From Actibacterium naphthalenivorans (GTDB lineage: Bacteria; Pseudomonadota; Alphaproteobacteria; Rhodobacterales; Rhodobacteraceae), in contig NZ_JACIEQ010000001.1 of assembly GCF_014196965.1 (NCBI RefSeq), positions 620,001 through 684,000 on the forward strand: a DNA stretch of 64,000 nucleotides, given 5' to 3'. Positions 44,948 through 54,900 of this stretch are shown piece after piece. The translations under genes were made by a program, and so were the position numbers. A model generated the notes under the pieces. That model did not search any database and had not been told where the DNA came from. It was given only the letters and a program-made list of their open reading frames with translations. Positions within the stretch are counted from its first letter, which is position 1, and the number at the start of each line of letters is the position of its first letter.

Positions 44948-45315
44948 CCCGAAAGCTAACATGCCATTGCGGCGCGATCGAACTGAAGGTGGAACTGTCG
45001 GATGGCCTCAACACCGCGCGGCGCTGCGATTGTTCCTATTGCCGCCGGCGCGGCGCGATCATGGCGTCGGTGCCGCTGGGCGGGCTGACCATCGTGAAAG
45101 GTGCCGATCACATCGCGCTTTATACCTGGGGCACGGGTGTGGCGAAGCACTACTTCTGCCCGACCTGCGGGATTTACACCCACCATCAGCGCCGCTCGAA
45201 CCCCAATGAATACGGGGTGAACGTGGGCGCGCTCGAAGGCGTCAACCCGAGCAAACTGGGCGAGATTCCCTGGTCGGACGGGGTGAACCACGAGTCCGAC
45301 CAGCCGAACCCCTGA
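44944..45315 (+). CDS. GFA/CENP-V-fold zinc protein
   Basis: A 123-residue glutathione-dependent formaldehyde-activating-like protein. Zinc-binding cysteines are arranged as CHCGAIEL, CDCSYCRRRG and CPTCGIYTHH. AGGAGG lies 6 bases before the ATG inside the rhomboid gene end. Members of this fold have been tied to S-(hydroxymethyl)glutathione formation, but most are of unknown role and no formaldehyde dehydrogenase gene is near. Its stop is 2 bases from the convergent inositol-phosphatase gene. Confidence 0.88.
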   Translation: MTRKLTCHCGAIELKVELSDGLNTARRCDCSYCRRRGAIMASVPLGGLTIVKGADHIALYTWGTGVAKHYFCPTCGIYTHHQRRSNPNEYGVNVGALEGVNPSKLGEIPWSDGVNHESDQPNP

Positions 45316-45317
45316 GA

Positions 45318-46106
45318 TCAGCCGCCGCGGACGACTTTCGCGAAACTGTCGAAGATGGGTTCGTTGGCGGCAATAACCTCGCCATCCTCCATGATGTCGC
45401 CATCCACACGGATCGGGGCGATCAGGCCGCCCGCCTCGCGCACCAGCAACAGCCCGGCGGCCATGTCCCAGGAATTCAAACGGCGTTCCCAGAACCCGTC
45501 ATAACGCCCCGCCGCCACATAGGCGAGATCCAGCGCGGCGGCGCCCCAGCGGCGCACCCCGGCGCATTGCGGCAGCAGGCGCGCAAGATCCTGCAATGTG
45601 GCCGGCAGATCGGCGCGGCCCCCGAAAGGCAGACCGGTGGCGAAGATCGACTCGATCATGCGGTGGCGCCCCGATACCCGCAGGCGGGTGTCGTTCATCC
45701 ATGCCCCGGCGCCCTTTTCCGCGACGAACATTTCTTCTTTCGCGGCGTCGAACACCACGGCGGAAACGATTTCGCCCTTGTGCTCCAGCGCGATGGAAAC
45801 GGCCCAGTGCGGCAGGCCGTGCAGGAAGTTGGTGGTTCCGTCCAGCGGATCGACGATCCAGCGGCGGGTCGGGTCGGCGCCCTCGACGGGCGCGCTTTCC
45901 TCACCCACCCAGCCGTAGTTCGGGCGCGCCTCCATCAGATCGTCGCGTATGATCTTTTCGGCGGCGATATCGGCGCGCGATACGAAATCCCCGGCACCCT
46001 TCATCGAGACCTGAAGGTTCTCGACCTCGCGGAAATCCTTCACCAGGCTGCGGCCCGCTTTGCGCGCGGCCTTGATCATGATGTTGAGGTTTGCGCTGCC
46101 TTGCAT
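45318..46106 (-). CDS. suhB: Inositol monophosphatase family protein (SuhB-like)
   Basis: A 262-residue Mg-dependent phosphatase with all metal motifs: GEESAP (Glu), WIVDPLDGTTNFLHGLPHWAVSIAL, and the C-terminal LNSWDMAAGLLLVREAGG. An AAGGAG site lies 9 bases before the ATG. It hydrolyses inositol-1-phosphate or similar sugar phosphates; SuhB also takes part in ribosomal RNA antitermination in enterobacteria. Single gene, convergent with the GFA gene. Confidence 0.9.
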   Translation of the reverse strand: MQGSANLNIMIKAARKAGRSLVKDFREVENLQVSMKGAGDFVSRADIAAEKIIRDDLMEARPNYGWVGEESAPVEGADPTRRWIVDPLDGTTNFLHGLPHWAVSIALEHKGEIVSAVVFDAAKEEMFVAEKGAGAWMNDTRLRVSGRHRMIESIFATGLPFGGRADLPATLQDLARLLPQCAGVRRWGAAALDLAYVAAGRYDGFWERRLNSWDMAAGLLLVREAGGLIAPIRVDGDIMEDGEVIAANEPIFDSFAKVVRGG

Positions 46107-46231
46107 GACGGGACTCCTTTGTCAGGCCGCGCGTATACGCTGATGCGCTGCGATTGCCAAGGGTCATGCCCGCCGCCGCCGGCCCCGATCATGATGCGCA
46201 AAATCACCCCGGATTCTCATGGAAACCCCGG

Positions 46232-47137
46232 CTACGCCCGCTGCAGCTTCACCGGCTCGGTGCGGGCCAGCCGGATGAAATGCGCCATGAAGGGCTTGGT
46301 CGTATCCTCATCCCGCGTGGCCGCATACATCCGCCGCGTGACCCCCTCTTTTGTCAGCGGCCGGGTCACGAATTCGGCGTTGGAGCGGGCATCCCGCACC
46401 ACCCAGTCGGGCAGCACGGCAACGCCCCGGTTCGACGCCACGAGCATCAGGATAACCGCGGTCAGCTCCACCTGACGGATCGAACGGGGCTCGATCCGGG
46501 CGGGCGTCAGCATCTCGGTGAACACATCCAGACGGGCGCGATCCATCGGATAGGTGATCAAAAGCTCGTCGCGCAGGTCTTCGGCCTCGATATAATCCTT
46601 CGCGGCCAGCGGATGCCCGGCTGCGGCCACGAAAACCGGGGCATAGTCGAACAGCGGCGTGAAGGTGATACCGTCGATCTGCTCGGGGTCGGAGGAGATG
46701 ACAAGATCGATCTCCTCGCGCGCCAGGGCGGGCAAGGCGCCGAAGGAAAGGCCGGCGCGGATGTCCACATCCACCTCGGGCCAGGATTTGCGAAACTCCT
46801 CCAGCACCGGCAGCAGCCAGTCGAAACAGGCGTGGCACTCCATGGCGATGTGCAACCGGCCCGACTTGCCAGAATGCAGCGCGCGAAACTCCTCTTCGGT
46901 CGCGGCCACCTCGGGCAGCACCCGTTCGGCCAGCCGCAACAGCTTGAGCCCCGCCACCGACAGTTTCAGCGGCTTGGAGCGGCGTACGAACAGCTCCATC
47001 CCCACCTGATCCTCGAGCCCCTTCACCTGATGGGACAGCGCCGATTGGGTCATGTGCAACTGATCGGCCGCGCGGGCCAGCCCGCCGGCTTCATGAATCG
47101 CCCGGATTGTGCGAAGATGCCTCAGTTCCAGGTGCAT
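46232..47137 (-). CDS. metR: LysR-type methionine regulator
   Basis: A 301-residue LysR protein very close in pattern to MetR: HTH in LRTIRAIHEAGGLARAADQLHMTQSALSHQVKGLE and the effector domain start RLHIAMECHACFDWLLPVLEEF, which matches the homocysteine-binding region of MetR. The ATG at 47135-47137 (MHLELRHLR) is chosen to match the family start; a GTG 16 codons upstream is also open. It is divergent from metF with a consensus MetR site between them, so it should activate metF with homocysteine as coactivator. Confidence 0.88.
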   Translation of the reverse strand: MHLELRHLRTIRAIHEAGGLARAADQLHMTQSALSHQVKGLEDQVGMELFVRRSKPLKLSVAGLKLLRLAERVLPEVAATEEEFRALHSGKSGRLHIAMECHACFDWLLPVLEEFRKSWPEVDVDIRAGLSFGALPALAREEIDLVISSDPEQIDGITFTPLFDYAPVFVAAAGHPLAAKDYIEAEDLRDELLITYPMDRARLDVFTEMLTPARIEPRSIRQVELTAVILMLVASNRGVAVLPDWVVRDARSNAEFVTRPLTKEGVTRRMYAATRDEDTTKPFMAHFIRLARTEPVKLQRA

Positions 47138-47171
47138 ATTGTCGCCATTTTCATATTGTTCTTGAGAATTA

Positions 47172-47184
47172 TGAATTTGTTTCA
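47172..47184. promoter_or_regulatory. MetR box
   Basis: TGAATTTGTTTCA matches the TGAA-N5-TTCA consensus of MetR exactly. It lies 55 bases before the metF start and 35 bases before the metR start, suited to activate metF and repress metR. A TGAATTCA without spacer lies at 47217-47224. Confidence 0.7.
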
Positions 47185-47238
47185 CAAGTAAGGCTGTGTC
47201 ACAAGACTGCCAACCCTGAATTCAAACTGGATATTCCC

Positions 47239-48105
47239 ATGCCCGCCCCGCGCATCTCTTTCGAGTTCTTCCCGCCGCAATCGCTTGAGGCGAGCTTTCG
47301 GCTGTGGGACACGGTACAGACGCTGGCGCCGATGAAGCCGGAGTTCGTGTCGGTGACCTATGGCGCGGGCGGCACCACCCGCAAGCTGACCCATGATGCG
47401 GTGACGACGATCCACAAGAATTACGGGCTGAACGTGGCCGCGCATCTGACCTGCGTCGATGCCTCCCGCGATGAAACGATGGAAATCGTCAACGCCTATG
47501 CCGCGGCCGGCGTGACCGAGATCGTCGCGCTGCGCGGCGATCCGCCCAAGGGGCAGAGCGGTTTCACCCCCCACCCCGATGGGTTTGCGGATTCGGCCGA
47601 ACTGGTGGCCGCGCTGGCCGAGACGGGCAAGTTCAACATCCGTGTCGGCGCCTATCCCGATCCGCACCCGGAGGCGAAAACGGGCGGCGATGATGTGCGC
47701 TGGCTGAAAAAGAAGATCGATGCCGGCGCCTCTTCGGCGATCACCCAGTTCTTTTTCGAGGCCGAAACCTTCTTCCGCTTCCGCGACGCCTGCGAAAAAC
47801 AGGGGATCGACGCCCCGATCATTCCCGGCATCCTGCCGATCGACAACTGGTCGGGCGTGCGCAAATTCGCGGCCCGCTGCGGCGCGCATATCCCCGCCTG
47901 GCTGGATGACGCGTTCGAGGCCGCCGCGCGCGATGGCCGCGAAGAGCTGCTTTCAACCGCCATCGCGACCGAGCTGTGCTCTGAGCTGATCGACGGCGGC
48001 GTGGAAGACCTGCATTTCTACACCCTCAACAAGCCGCATCTGACGCGCGACATCTGCCACACCCTGGGGGTTCAGCCCGGCATGATCCTCGAAAACGTCG
48101 CCTGA
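47239..48105 (+). CDS. metF: Methylenetetrahydrofolate reductase
   Basis: A 288-residue FAD-dependent reductase that makes 5-methyl-THF for methionine synthesis. Motifs: RISFEFFPPQS, FVSVTYGAGGTTR, HLTCVDASRDE, ALRGDPPKG, IRVGAYPDPHPEA and ITQFFFEAETFFRFRD. ATG at 47239 begins just before the family start; the upstream extension of the frame is in the promoter. It stands alone downstream of the MetR box and ends 10 bases from a convergent gene. Confidence 0.94.
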   Translation: MPAPRISFEFFPPQSLEASFRLWDTVQTLAPMKPEFVSVTYGAGGTTRKLTHDAVTTIHKNYGLNVAAHLTCVDASRDETMEIVNAYAAAGVTEIVALRGDPPKGQSGFTPHPDGFADSAELVAALAETGKFNIRVGAYPDPHPEAKTGGDDVRWLKKKIDAGASSAITQFFFEAETFFRFRDACEKQGIDAPIIPGILPIDNWSGVRKFAARCGAHIPAWLDDAFEAAARDGREELLSTAIATELCSELIDGGVEDLHFYTLNKPHLTRDICHTLGVQPGMILENVA

Positions 48106-48115
48106 CCGGCCCGTT

Positions 48116-49189
48116 TCAGACGCCGTGCAGCATCTCGGGATCGTAGAACGGCAAGTCCCGCGTGCGGTTTTTCGGCTGTGCCGTCGGGTGCAGTGATTCC
48201 GACGCATCACGCCCCACGATGCGCGGCTTGCGGATCACAAACACCTTACCCCAGCCGCGATAACTGCCGACCGATGGCCCCTCGGGATCGCAGGGGAAAC
48301 GCGCGATCCAGCCCTCGGGCAAGGGCACGCCGCAAAACTCCAGCTTGTCCAGCATCCACACGAGCGAAATATTGGCCAGCGCGCGCGCCGGTTCATAGCT
48401 TCCGATATGCCCGCCGACATCGCCATGGCACCCCCGGAACCAGACCTGTTCCACCCGCCCGTTCCAGTTCGGCGGACAGGACCACAGCACCGGCGCGAAC
48501 GCCTCGCGGGTTTCATCGAGCGCCAGCGCGTGAAACCCGTGCCGCACCACATCGCTTAGCGCATGGTTGTGAAAGGCGTGCTGCGCCTCGCTTCTTTGCC
48601 ACAGGAACGGCAGGCGCAAGCCAAGCGCCTTGACCGTATCCCACACCCCGACCATCTCGATCTCAGTGCGGGGATGGCAATAGGTCTGCGAAAAGATGCG
48701 CGCCGTGTCGGAACCGGGGGCGTTCTGATAGTGGCGATAGGCCTGCCGCACGTTGCGCACCGTCGCGTGATGGGTTCGCAGCAGACCGACCTTGTCGATC
48801 ACCCCGGCCAGCGATCGCGCGGCATAGGCCCCGCGCGAATAGCCCATCAGGATGATCCGGTCTCCCGGATGATAGCGCGAGGCAAGATAGCCATAGGCGC
48901 GGCGGATCTGCCGGTTGATCCCGCGGCCGGTGGCCACCTGATGGGTGCTGCGCCAGTTGGGCCACTGAATGCCCGCCTCGTAATACAGCGAGACCAGCGC
49001 CGAGGCCGGAAGCTCGCGCAGCAGCTTGTAGGTGGTTCCCGCATGGGTCTGGTTTTCGCCCGAAAGCGCGGACATCGTGCCATCCAGGATCACCACATGC
49101 GTCACCGGCGGGCGGGCGGATGTGCGGCGGCGTGCCTCGGTTTCCCGAAAGCCGCGCAGCCACTGCAATATGTTTCTCGCCAGACGCAA
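48116..49189 (-). CDS. DUF2235 alpha/beta hydrolase (Tle1-like phospholipase fold)
   Basis: A 357-residue protein of the DUF2235 family. It has VTHVVILDGTMSAL near the start, THAGTTYKLLREL, the nucleophile elbow GYSRGAYAARSLAGVI, a conserved VGVWDTVKALGL and the late WFRGCHGDVGG, where the acid and histidine lie. The family includes type VI secretion phospholipase effectors (Tle1), but here there is no VgrG, PAAR, chaperone or immunity gene and no fused targeting domain. Start uncertain: TTG at 49187-49189 is the first candidate. Probably a cytoplasmic or housekeeping lipase. Confidence 0.82.
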   Translation of the reverse strand: MRLARNILQWLRGFRETEARRRTSARPPVTHVVILDGTMSALSGENQTHAGTTYKLLRELPASALVSLYYEAGIQWPNWRSTHQVATGRGINRQIRRAYGYLASRYHPGDRIILMGYSRGAYAARSLAGVIDKVGLLRTHHATVRNVRQAYRHYQNAPGSDTARIFSQTYCHPRTEIEMVGVWDTVKALGLRLPFLWQRSEAQHAFHNHALSDVVRHGFHALALDETREAFAPVLWSCPPNWNGRVEQVWFRGCHGDVGGHIGSYEPARALANISLVWMLDKLEFCGVPLPEGWIARFPCDPEGPSVGSYRGWGKVFVIRKPRIVGRDASESLHPTAQPKNRTRDLPFYDPEMLHGV

Positions 49190-49376
49190 TGCTCGCCCCG
49201 ATCAGAACTGTCCCGGCCCGGTTGCGCGTGAAAGCAGCGCCCGCCATGCGCAGACCGCTTAGGGAACATAGCCCGCCGCGCCGCGGCGGCAATTGCCCGG
49301 CGCGTTCCGGGCCATCATCATCCTGCCGCGCGGCGCTGTCCAGCATATAGGAACGGCATCTCCCTGCCCCTTCGGG

Positions 49377-50519
49377 CTATGGCAGCAGCCCGAGGACCAC
49401 CGCCTTTTCCAACGCGCCATAGCCGTTGAACCGGGTCGCCGTGGCGGTCGAATAGGCGCCCATGCCGAAGAACAGGATATAGTCGCCCTCGGCCATATCA
49501 CCCGGCAGGCGCAGCACACCCGGCAGACGATCAAGGCTGTCGCAGGTGGGGCCGAACAAGACCCTCTCCACCGGCGCGCCACACCGGGGCGCGCCCGCCG
49601 GGTCGAGCACCGCGATACGGTCGATGCGCCCCATCAGCGGCGCCTCGGCCAGCCCGCCATAAATGCCATCGTTGAGGAACACATCGCCGCCATCGCGCAG
49701 CGCCTTGACCCGTGTGGCCAGGGCGACGCCTTCGGCGGCAAGCGCCCGGCCCGGTTCGCAAAGCAGCGCCGGCCCCTCCGGCCCGAACGCCGCGCGCGCC
49801 GCCTGCCCGATGGCGGCAAAAATGGGCCCCAACGCCGGCGCCCGCCCGCCTTCGCGATGCGAAGGGAAACCGCCGCCGACATTCAGCCGCGCCAGCGGCA
49901 CGCCGGCCTTGTCCGAGATGCGCGCCGCCTCGGCGATATAAGTGGCCCAGGCCCGGGGATCATTGCATTGGGTGCCCGGATGAAACGTGATCGAGGGCCG
50001 AAAGCCGGCGGCCCCGACGCGGCGCAACAGCGCGGCCGCCTTTTCGGGCGGGGCGCCGAACTTGTCCCCGAAATCATAGACCGCACCCTTGACCGGAAGC
50101 TTGAAACGCACCGCAATCTCGGCCGTTCGCGGCAGGGCGGCCATCAACTTGTCCAGCTCGCTGAACGAATCGACGGCATAAGACACCACCCCCAGCTCGA
50201 CGGCGCGGGCAATCTCTTCGGTCGAGCGCACAGGGTTGTTGTAATGCAGGGCCGCCTGCGGAACCGCCGCCCGGACCAGCGCCATTTCATCCGGCGAGGC
50301 GACATCAAAGGCCGAAACGCCCGCCGCCGCCAGATTCGACACCATGACAGCCTCGGGGTTGGCCTTTACCGCATAACTCACCTGCCCCGGAAACCCGTCT
50401 ACAAAGCGGCGCGCGGCGCTTTGAATGCGCCGAGGCGCCGCATAGATAACCGGGTGATCCGGCCGCGTCAGGCGAAGATGCTCTGCGGGCGTCGTCCAGA
50501 TATTTTGTTTCAAACCCAT
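49377..50519 (-). CDS. Ornithine/arginine/diaminopimelate decarboxylase family protein (type III PLP)
   Basis: A 380-residue alanine-racemase-fold decarboxylase resembling eukaryotic-type ornithine decarboxylase. PLP lysine in VSYAVKANPEAVM, the glycine loop LNVGGGFPSHREGG, EPGRALAAEGV, and FGPTCDSLDRL with the active-site cysteine of the second subunit. ATG at 50517-50519 has GGGAG 7 bases upstream. It is divergent from an Lrp-like gene that probably controls it. Likely product is putrescine; lysine or carboxynorspermidine-type substrates cannot be excluded. Confidence 0.85.
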   Translation of the reverse strand: MGLKQNIWTTPAEHLRLTRPDHPVIYAAPRRIQSAARRFVDGFPGQVSYAVKANPEAVMVSNLAAAGVSAFDVASPDEMALVRAAVPQAALHYNNPVRSTEEIARAVELGVVSYAVDSFSELDKLMAALPRTAEIAVRFKLPVKGAVYDFGDKFGAPPEKAAALLRRVGAAGFRPSITFHPGTQCNDPRAWATYIAEAARISDKAGVPLARLNVGGGFPSHREGGRAPALGPIFAAIGQAARAAFGPEGPALLCEPGRALAAEGVALATRVKALRDGGDVFLNDGIYGGLAEAPLMGRIDRIAVLDPAGAPRCGAPVERVLFGPTCDSLDRLPGVLRLPGDMAEGDYILFFGMGAYSTATATRFNGYGALEKAVVLGLLP

Positions 50520-50635
50520 GTGATGCTCCCGTTTCCCGGTTTCAGGGTCTCGCAAGCGAAGGGCAGAATCACCATACAATCTGGGCGAAATGAATGCTAT
50601 ATTCGGCGATATGACGAAACCAATGGCATTTTGAC

Positions 50636-51079
50636 ATGGACGAGCTGGATCGGCGAATTCTTTCCCACCTCGCGAGGGACGCTCGCATGTCGGTCGCGGT
50701 TCTGGCGCGCGCCCTGAATGTCGCGCGATCGACGGTTCAGGCACGGCTGGAGCGGCTGGAAAGCTCGGGCATCATCGCCGGCTATACGCTGCGCCTTGGC
50801 TCGGCTGCCGCCAAAGGCCGGATCCGCGCAACGGTGCTGCTGTCGGTCGATCCGCGGGCGCAGGCCGGCGTCATCACCCGGCTACGAGCCATCGCCGAGC
50901 TCGACTCGGCACATACCACCAGCGGCCGGTTCGACCTTCTGCTTCAGGTCACGGCGGAAACGACGGCAGCGCTGGACGACATTCTGGATCAGATCGGCGC
51001 GATCCCCGGCATCCGCTCGTCGGAAAGCCTGATCCATCTGTCACAAAAGGTACAGCGGGCCGGGCAGCAGGACGCATGA
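50636..51079 (+). CDS. Lrp/AsnC-family transcriptional regulator
   Basis: A 147-residue regulator: N-terminal winged HTH (MDELDRRILSHLARDARMSVAVLARAL, ARSTVQARLERLESSGIIAGY) and C-terminal RAM domain (SGRFDLLLQVTAETTAALDDILDQIGAIPGI). The 116 bases to the divergent decarboxylase gene should hold the operator, so the effector is probably an amino acid or polyamine. It is followed at once by a strong bidirectional terminator. Confidence 0.9.
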   Translation: MDELDRRILSHLARDARMSVAVLARALNVARSTVQARLERLESSGIIAGYTLRLGSAAAKGRIRATVLLSVDPRAQAGVITRLRAIAELDSAHTTSGRFDLLLQVTAETTAALDDILDQIGAIPGIRSSESLIHLSQKVQRAGQQDA

Positions 51080-51080
51080 A

Positions 51081-51106
51081 AAAGGCCGGGGTTTCACCCG
51101 GCCTTT
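51081..51106 (+). terminator. Bidirectional intrinsic terminator
   Basis: AAAGGCCGGG (51081-51090) and CCCGGCCTTT (51097-51106) form a perfect 10-bp stem with a 6-base loop. A and T flanks on both sides let it serve both the Lrp gene and the convergent VPLPA-CTERM gene. Confidence 0.85.
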
Positions 51107-51139
51107 CGTAAACATCGATCGGAAGATATCGAACCGATA

Positions 51140-51742
51140 TCAGGCCGACTTGCGACGGCGGCGCACAGCAGCAAGGCTGCCCAGAGCACCAACCAGCAGC
51201 AGACCACCTGCCGGCACCGGAACCGCGGCGGCCGTGATTACGCGCATGTAATCGCCCGGGCTGATGGCCCACCAGCTTACGCTGACAGTTTTGTCGCTGA
51301 TCGAATACTTGTCCCAGTTAGGTTCAAGGCCCCGCTCCCATGCCGCAGTATAGGACACAGCCGGCGCACCAAGAAAGTCCGAGGCCAACAGGGTATCAGT
51401 GGTCGAAATCACACCCAGGATCTTGCCCGAGAAGCTGACGCTTCCACCCTGACGAGACCAAAACAGCGGATCGAAGCCGACGTAGTGGCTGGACACTTTC
51501 GTACCGGCGCCAATCACGCCGCCATCAATAACCAGATCGACGCCCAGAGTGTAATCCTGCAGCTCGTTCAACGCATACAAGTCCGGCGTATCGAAGTTAT
51601 CCTGACCGATGGTCATCGGCACGGTCGAATCCAGTTCGACGAACGAACCCGGACCGAATGTTACAGTACCTCCCACAACAGACGCATCAGCCGCGGATGC
51701 GACCATGCCTGCTGCGAAGAGGGCAGAAAGAAATTTCTTCAT
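51140..51742 (-). CDS. VPLPA-CTERM sorting-signal exported protein
   Basis: A 200-residue secreted protein. The N-terminal signal is MKKFLSALFAAGMVASAADA; the ATG at 51740-51742 has GGGAG 9 bases upstream. The C-terminus is VPVPAGGLLLVGALGSLAAV followed by RRRRKSA, that is the VPLPA-type PEP-CTERM tripartite signal (motif, hydrophobic helix, basic tail) recognised by an exosortase-like enzyme. The body (VVGGTVTFGPGSFVELD, YTLGVDLVIDGGVIG, SGKILGVISTTDTLL) looks beta-rich with no known domain. No exosortase gene is in the window, so processing relies on a distant locus. Likely displayed with exopolysaccharide. Confidence 0.87.
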   Translation of the reverse strand: MKKFLSALFAAGMVASAADASVVGGTVTFGPGSFVELDSTVPMTIGQDNFDTPDLYALNELQDYTLGVDLVIDGGVIGAGTKVSSHYVGFDPLFWSRQGGSVSFSGKILGVISTTDTLLASDFLGAPAVSYTAAWERGLEPNWDKYSISDKTVSVSWWAISPGDYMRVITAAAVPVPAGGLLLVGALGSLAAVRRRRKSA

Positions 51743-51989
51743 CGTTACCACTCCCAACCAAATTTCAACTTCTGGCCCTTGATACCAAGCCCGCCTGACT
51801 CGGGGAAGTGGAATTCGGAATGTGGCCGCAAAATGTCCAAAGAAAGGCGGCGCGCTTTTCCCGAACCGGAACAATCCCGAAAAACGCCCAGGAATGTCGC
51901 TAAATTCCGAACCTGACGGATCGCATGGCTTGGCCTTGACGGCTCGAATCGTTAGACGGTGACGCCAGGACTTATGAGTGGGACATCCG

Positions 51990-54900
51990 ATGCCAATGGA
52001 AAAGACATTCGACGCCGCCGATGCCGAAGCGCGGCTCTACGATGCCTGGGAGAAATCCGGGGCTTTCGTGGCCGGGGCCAACGCCTCGCGGGATGAAACC
52101 TTCTGCATCATGATCCCGCCGCCGAATGTGACCGGCTCCCTACATATGGGGCATGCCTTCAATAACACCCTACAAGATATTCTTGTGCGCTGGCACCGGA
52201 TGCGCGGCTTCGACACGCTGTGGCAGCCGGGCCAGGACCATGCCGGCATCGCCACCCAGATGGTGGTCGAACGCGACCTGGCCAAGGATAAATCCAACGC
52301 CACGCGCCGCGAAATGGGGCGCGAGGCATTCCTGGAAAAGGTCTGGGAATGGAAGGAAAAATCCGGCGGCACCATCGTCAATCAGCTCAAGCGCCTCGGC
52401 GCGTCATGCGATTGGTCACGCAACCGCTTCACCATGGACGAAGGCTTCCACGACGCGGTGCTGAAGGTCTTCGTCGACATGTATCACAAGGGGCTTATCT
52501 ATCGCGGCAAGCGGCTGGTGAACTGGGACCCGCATTTCGAAACCGCGATCTCGGATCTCGAGGTGGAGAACATCGAGGTCGACGGCCACATGTGGCATTT
52601 CAAATACCCGCTGGCGGGCGGCGAGACCTATGAATATGTCGAAAAAGACGCAGACGGAAACGTCACCCTGCGCGAAATCCGCGACTATATCTCCATCGCC
52701 ACCACAAGGCCCGAAACCATGCTGGGCGACGGCGCCGTGGCCGTGCACCCCAGCGATGAGCGTTACGCGCCGATCGTCGGCAAACTGTGCGAAATCCCGG
52801 TGGGCCCCAAGGAGCACCGCCGCCTGATCCCGATCATCACCGACGACTACCCCGACAAGGATTTCGGCTCGGGCGCGGTCAAGATCACCGGCGCGCATGA
52901 TTTCAACGACTATCAGGTGGCCAGGCGCGGCGGCATCCCGATGTACCGGCTGATGGATACCCGCGGCACCATGCGCGACGACGGCACCCCCTACGCCGAA
53001 GCCGCGATGCGGGCGCAGAAGATTGCCGCCGGGGCGGGCTTCAGCGAGATCGAGGTGGACAGCCTGAACCTCGTCCCTGACGACTATCGTGGCCTCGACC
53101 GGTTCGAGGCGCGCAAACGGGTCGTGGCCGACATCACCGCCGAAGGTCTGGCCGTGATGATCCCCAACCCCGATGCGGGCAAAGAGGACGAGCCCGACGT
53201 CATTCCCTACGTCGAAGCCAAGAAGATCATGCAGCCCTTCGGCGACCGCTCGAAGGTGGTCATCGAGCCGATGCTGACCGACCAGTGGTTCGTGGATACC
53301 GCGCAGATCGTGCAGCCCGCGATTGACGCGGTCCACACCGGCGAGACGAAGATCCTGCCCGAACAGCATGAAAAGGTCTATTTCCACTGGCTGGAGAACA
53401 TCGAGCCCTGGTGCATCTCCCGCCAGTTGTGGTGGGGGCACCAGATTCCGGTCTGGTACGGGCTTGATCTGTCGGCCCCCGATTTCCGCGATGACGAGGG
53501 CGACGGCGCCCTCGACGAGGTGGAACTGGGCCGCCTGCTTCTGGACGGGATGGTCCATCTGGGCGATATCCATCACTGCGCCCATGACTTCGGCGCGGTC
53601 GAGGATTCCTTCCGCGATGAGATCGCCGACATTCCGACGCCGCTCAACCACGCCCGCATCGTCGAAGTGCCCGACAAGCAGGCCGCGATAGAGGCGCTGG
53701 CCACAAGCCTCGCCGAGTACAACATCGATCAGGACCCGACCAAACTGGTCTATCCGGTCTGGCGCGATCCCGATGTGCTCGACACCTGGTTCTCCTCGGG
53801 CCTGTGGCCCATCGGCACGCTCGGCTGGCCCGAAGACACACCCGAGCTGCACAAATACTTCCCCACCGATGTCCTGGTCACCGGCTTCGACATCATCTTC
53901 TTCTGGGTCGCCCGGATGATGATGATGCAGCTTGCCGTGGTCGGCCAGGTGCCGTTCCACACCGTCTATGTCCATGCCCTCGTCCGCGACGAGAAGGGCA
54001 AGAAGATGTCGAAATCGCTGGGCAACGTGCTCGACCCGCTCGATCTGATCGATGAATACGGCGCCGACGCGGTGCGCTTCACCCTCACGGCCATGGCCGC
54101 CATGGGGCGCGACCTGAAGCTTTCCACGCAGCGTATCGCCGGATACCGGAATTTCGGCACCAAGCTGTGGAACGCCGCCCGCTTCGCCGAAATGAACGAT
54201 GTGTTCGAAGGCTACGCCCCCGACGGCACGATCCCCCAACCGGCCGAAACGGTGAACAAATGGATCATCGGCGAAACCGCCAAGGCCCGCGCCGCCACCG
54301 ACGAGGCGCTGGAAGCCTACCGCTTCAACGATGCCGCCAACGGGCTCTACGCCTTCGTCTGGGGCAAGGTCTGCGATTGGTACGTGGAATTTTCCAAGCC
54401 GCTGCTGCTGGATGGTGACGACGCGACCAAGGCGGAAACCCGCGCCACCATGGCCTGGGTGCTCGACCAGTGCCTGATCCTGCTGCACCCGATCATGCCC
54501 TATATCACCGAAGAGCTCTGGGGCACGCTGGGCGCGCGGCAAAAGATGCTGGTCCACGCCGACTGGCCGACCTATGGCACCGAACTGGTCGATGATGCCG
54601 CGGATCGTGAGATGAACTGGGCCATCGGCCTGATCGAGGAAATCCGCTCGGCCCGTGCACAGATGCATGTGCCGGTGGGGCTGAAACTGCCGATGCTGCA
54701 ACTGGAGCTGGACGCCCCCGGCCAGGCCGCCTGGAGCCGCAACGAAACGCTGATCAAACGGCTGGCCCGGATCGAAAGCCTGACCCCGGCCGATGCCCTG
54801 CCCAAGGGCTGCATCACCATCGCGGTCGAGGGCGGCACCTTCGCGCTGCCGCTGGCCGATGTCATCGACGTGGCCGAGGAACAGGCCCGCCTGGAAAAAT

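Noticed and set aside
47138-47238. A SAM-type riboswitch before metF
   Set aside because: The leader is too short and lacks the expected stems; a MetR box explains the regulation.
48116-49189. A type VI effector-immunity locus
   Set aside because: No secretion, adaptor or immunity gene is adjacent, so only the fold is reported.
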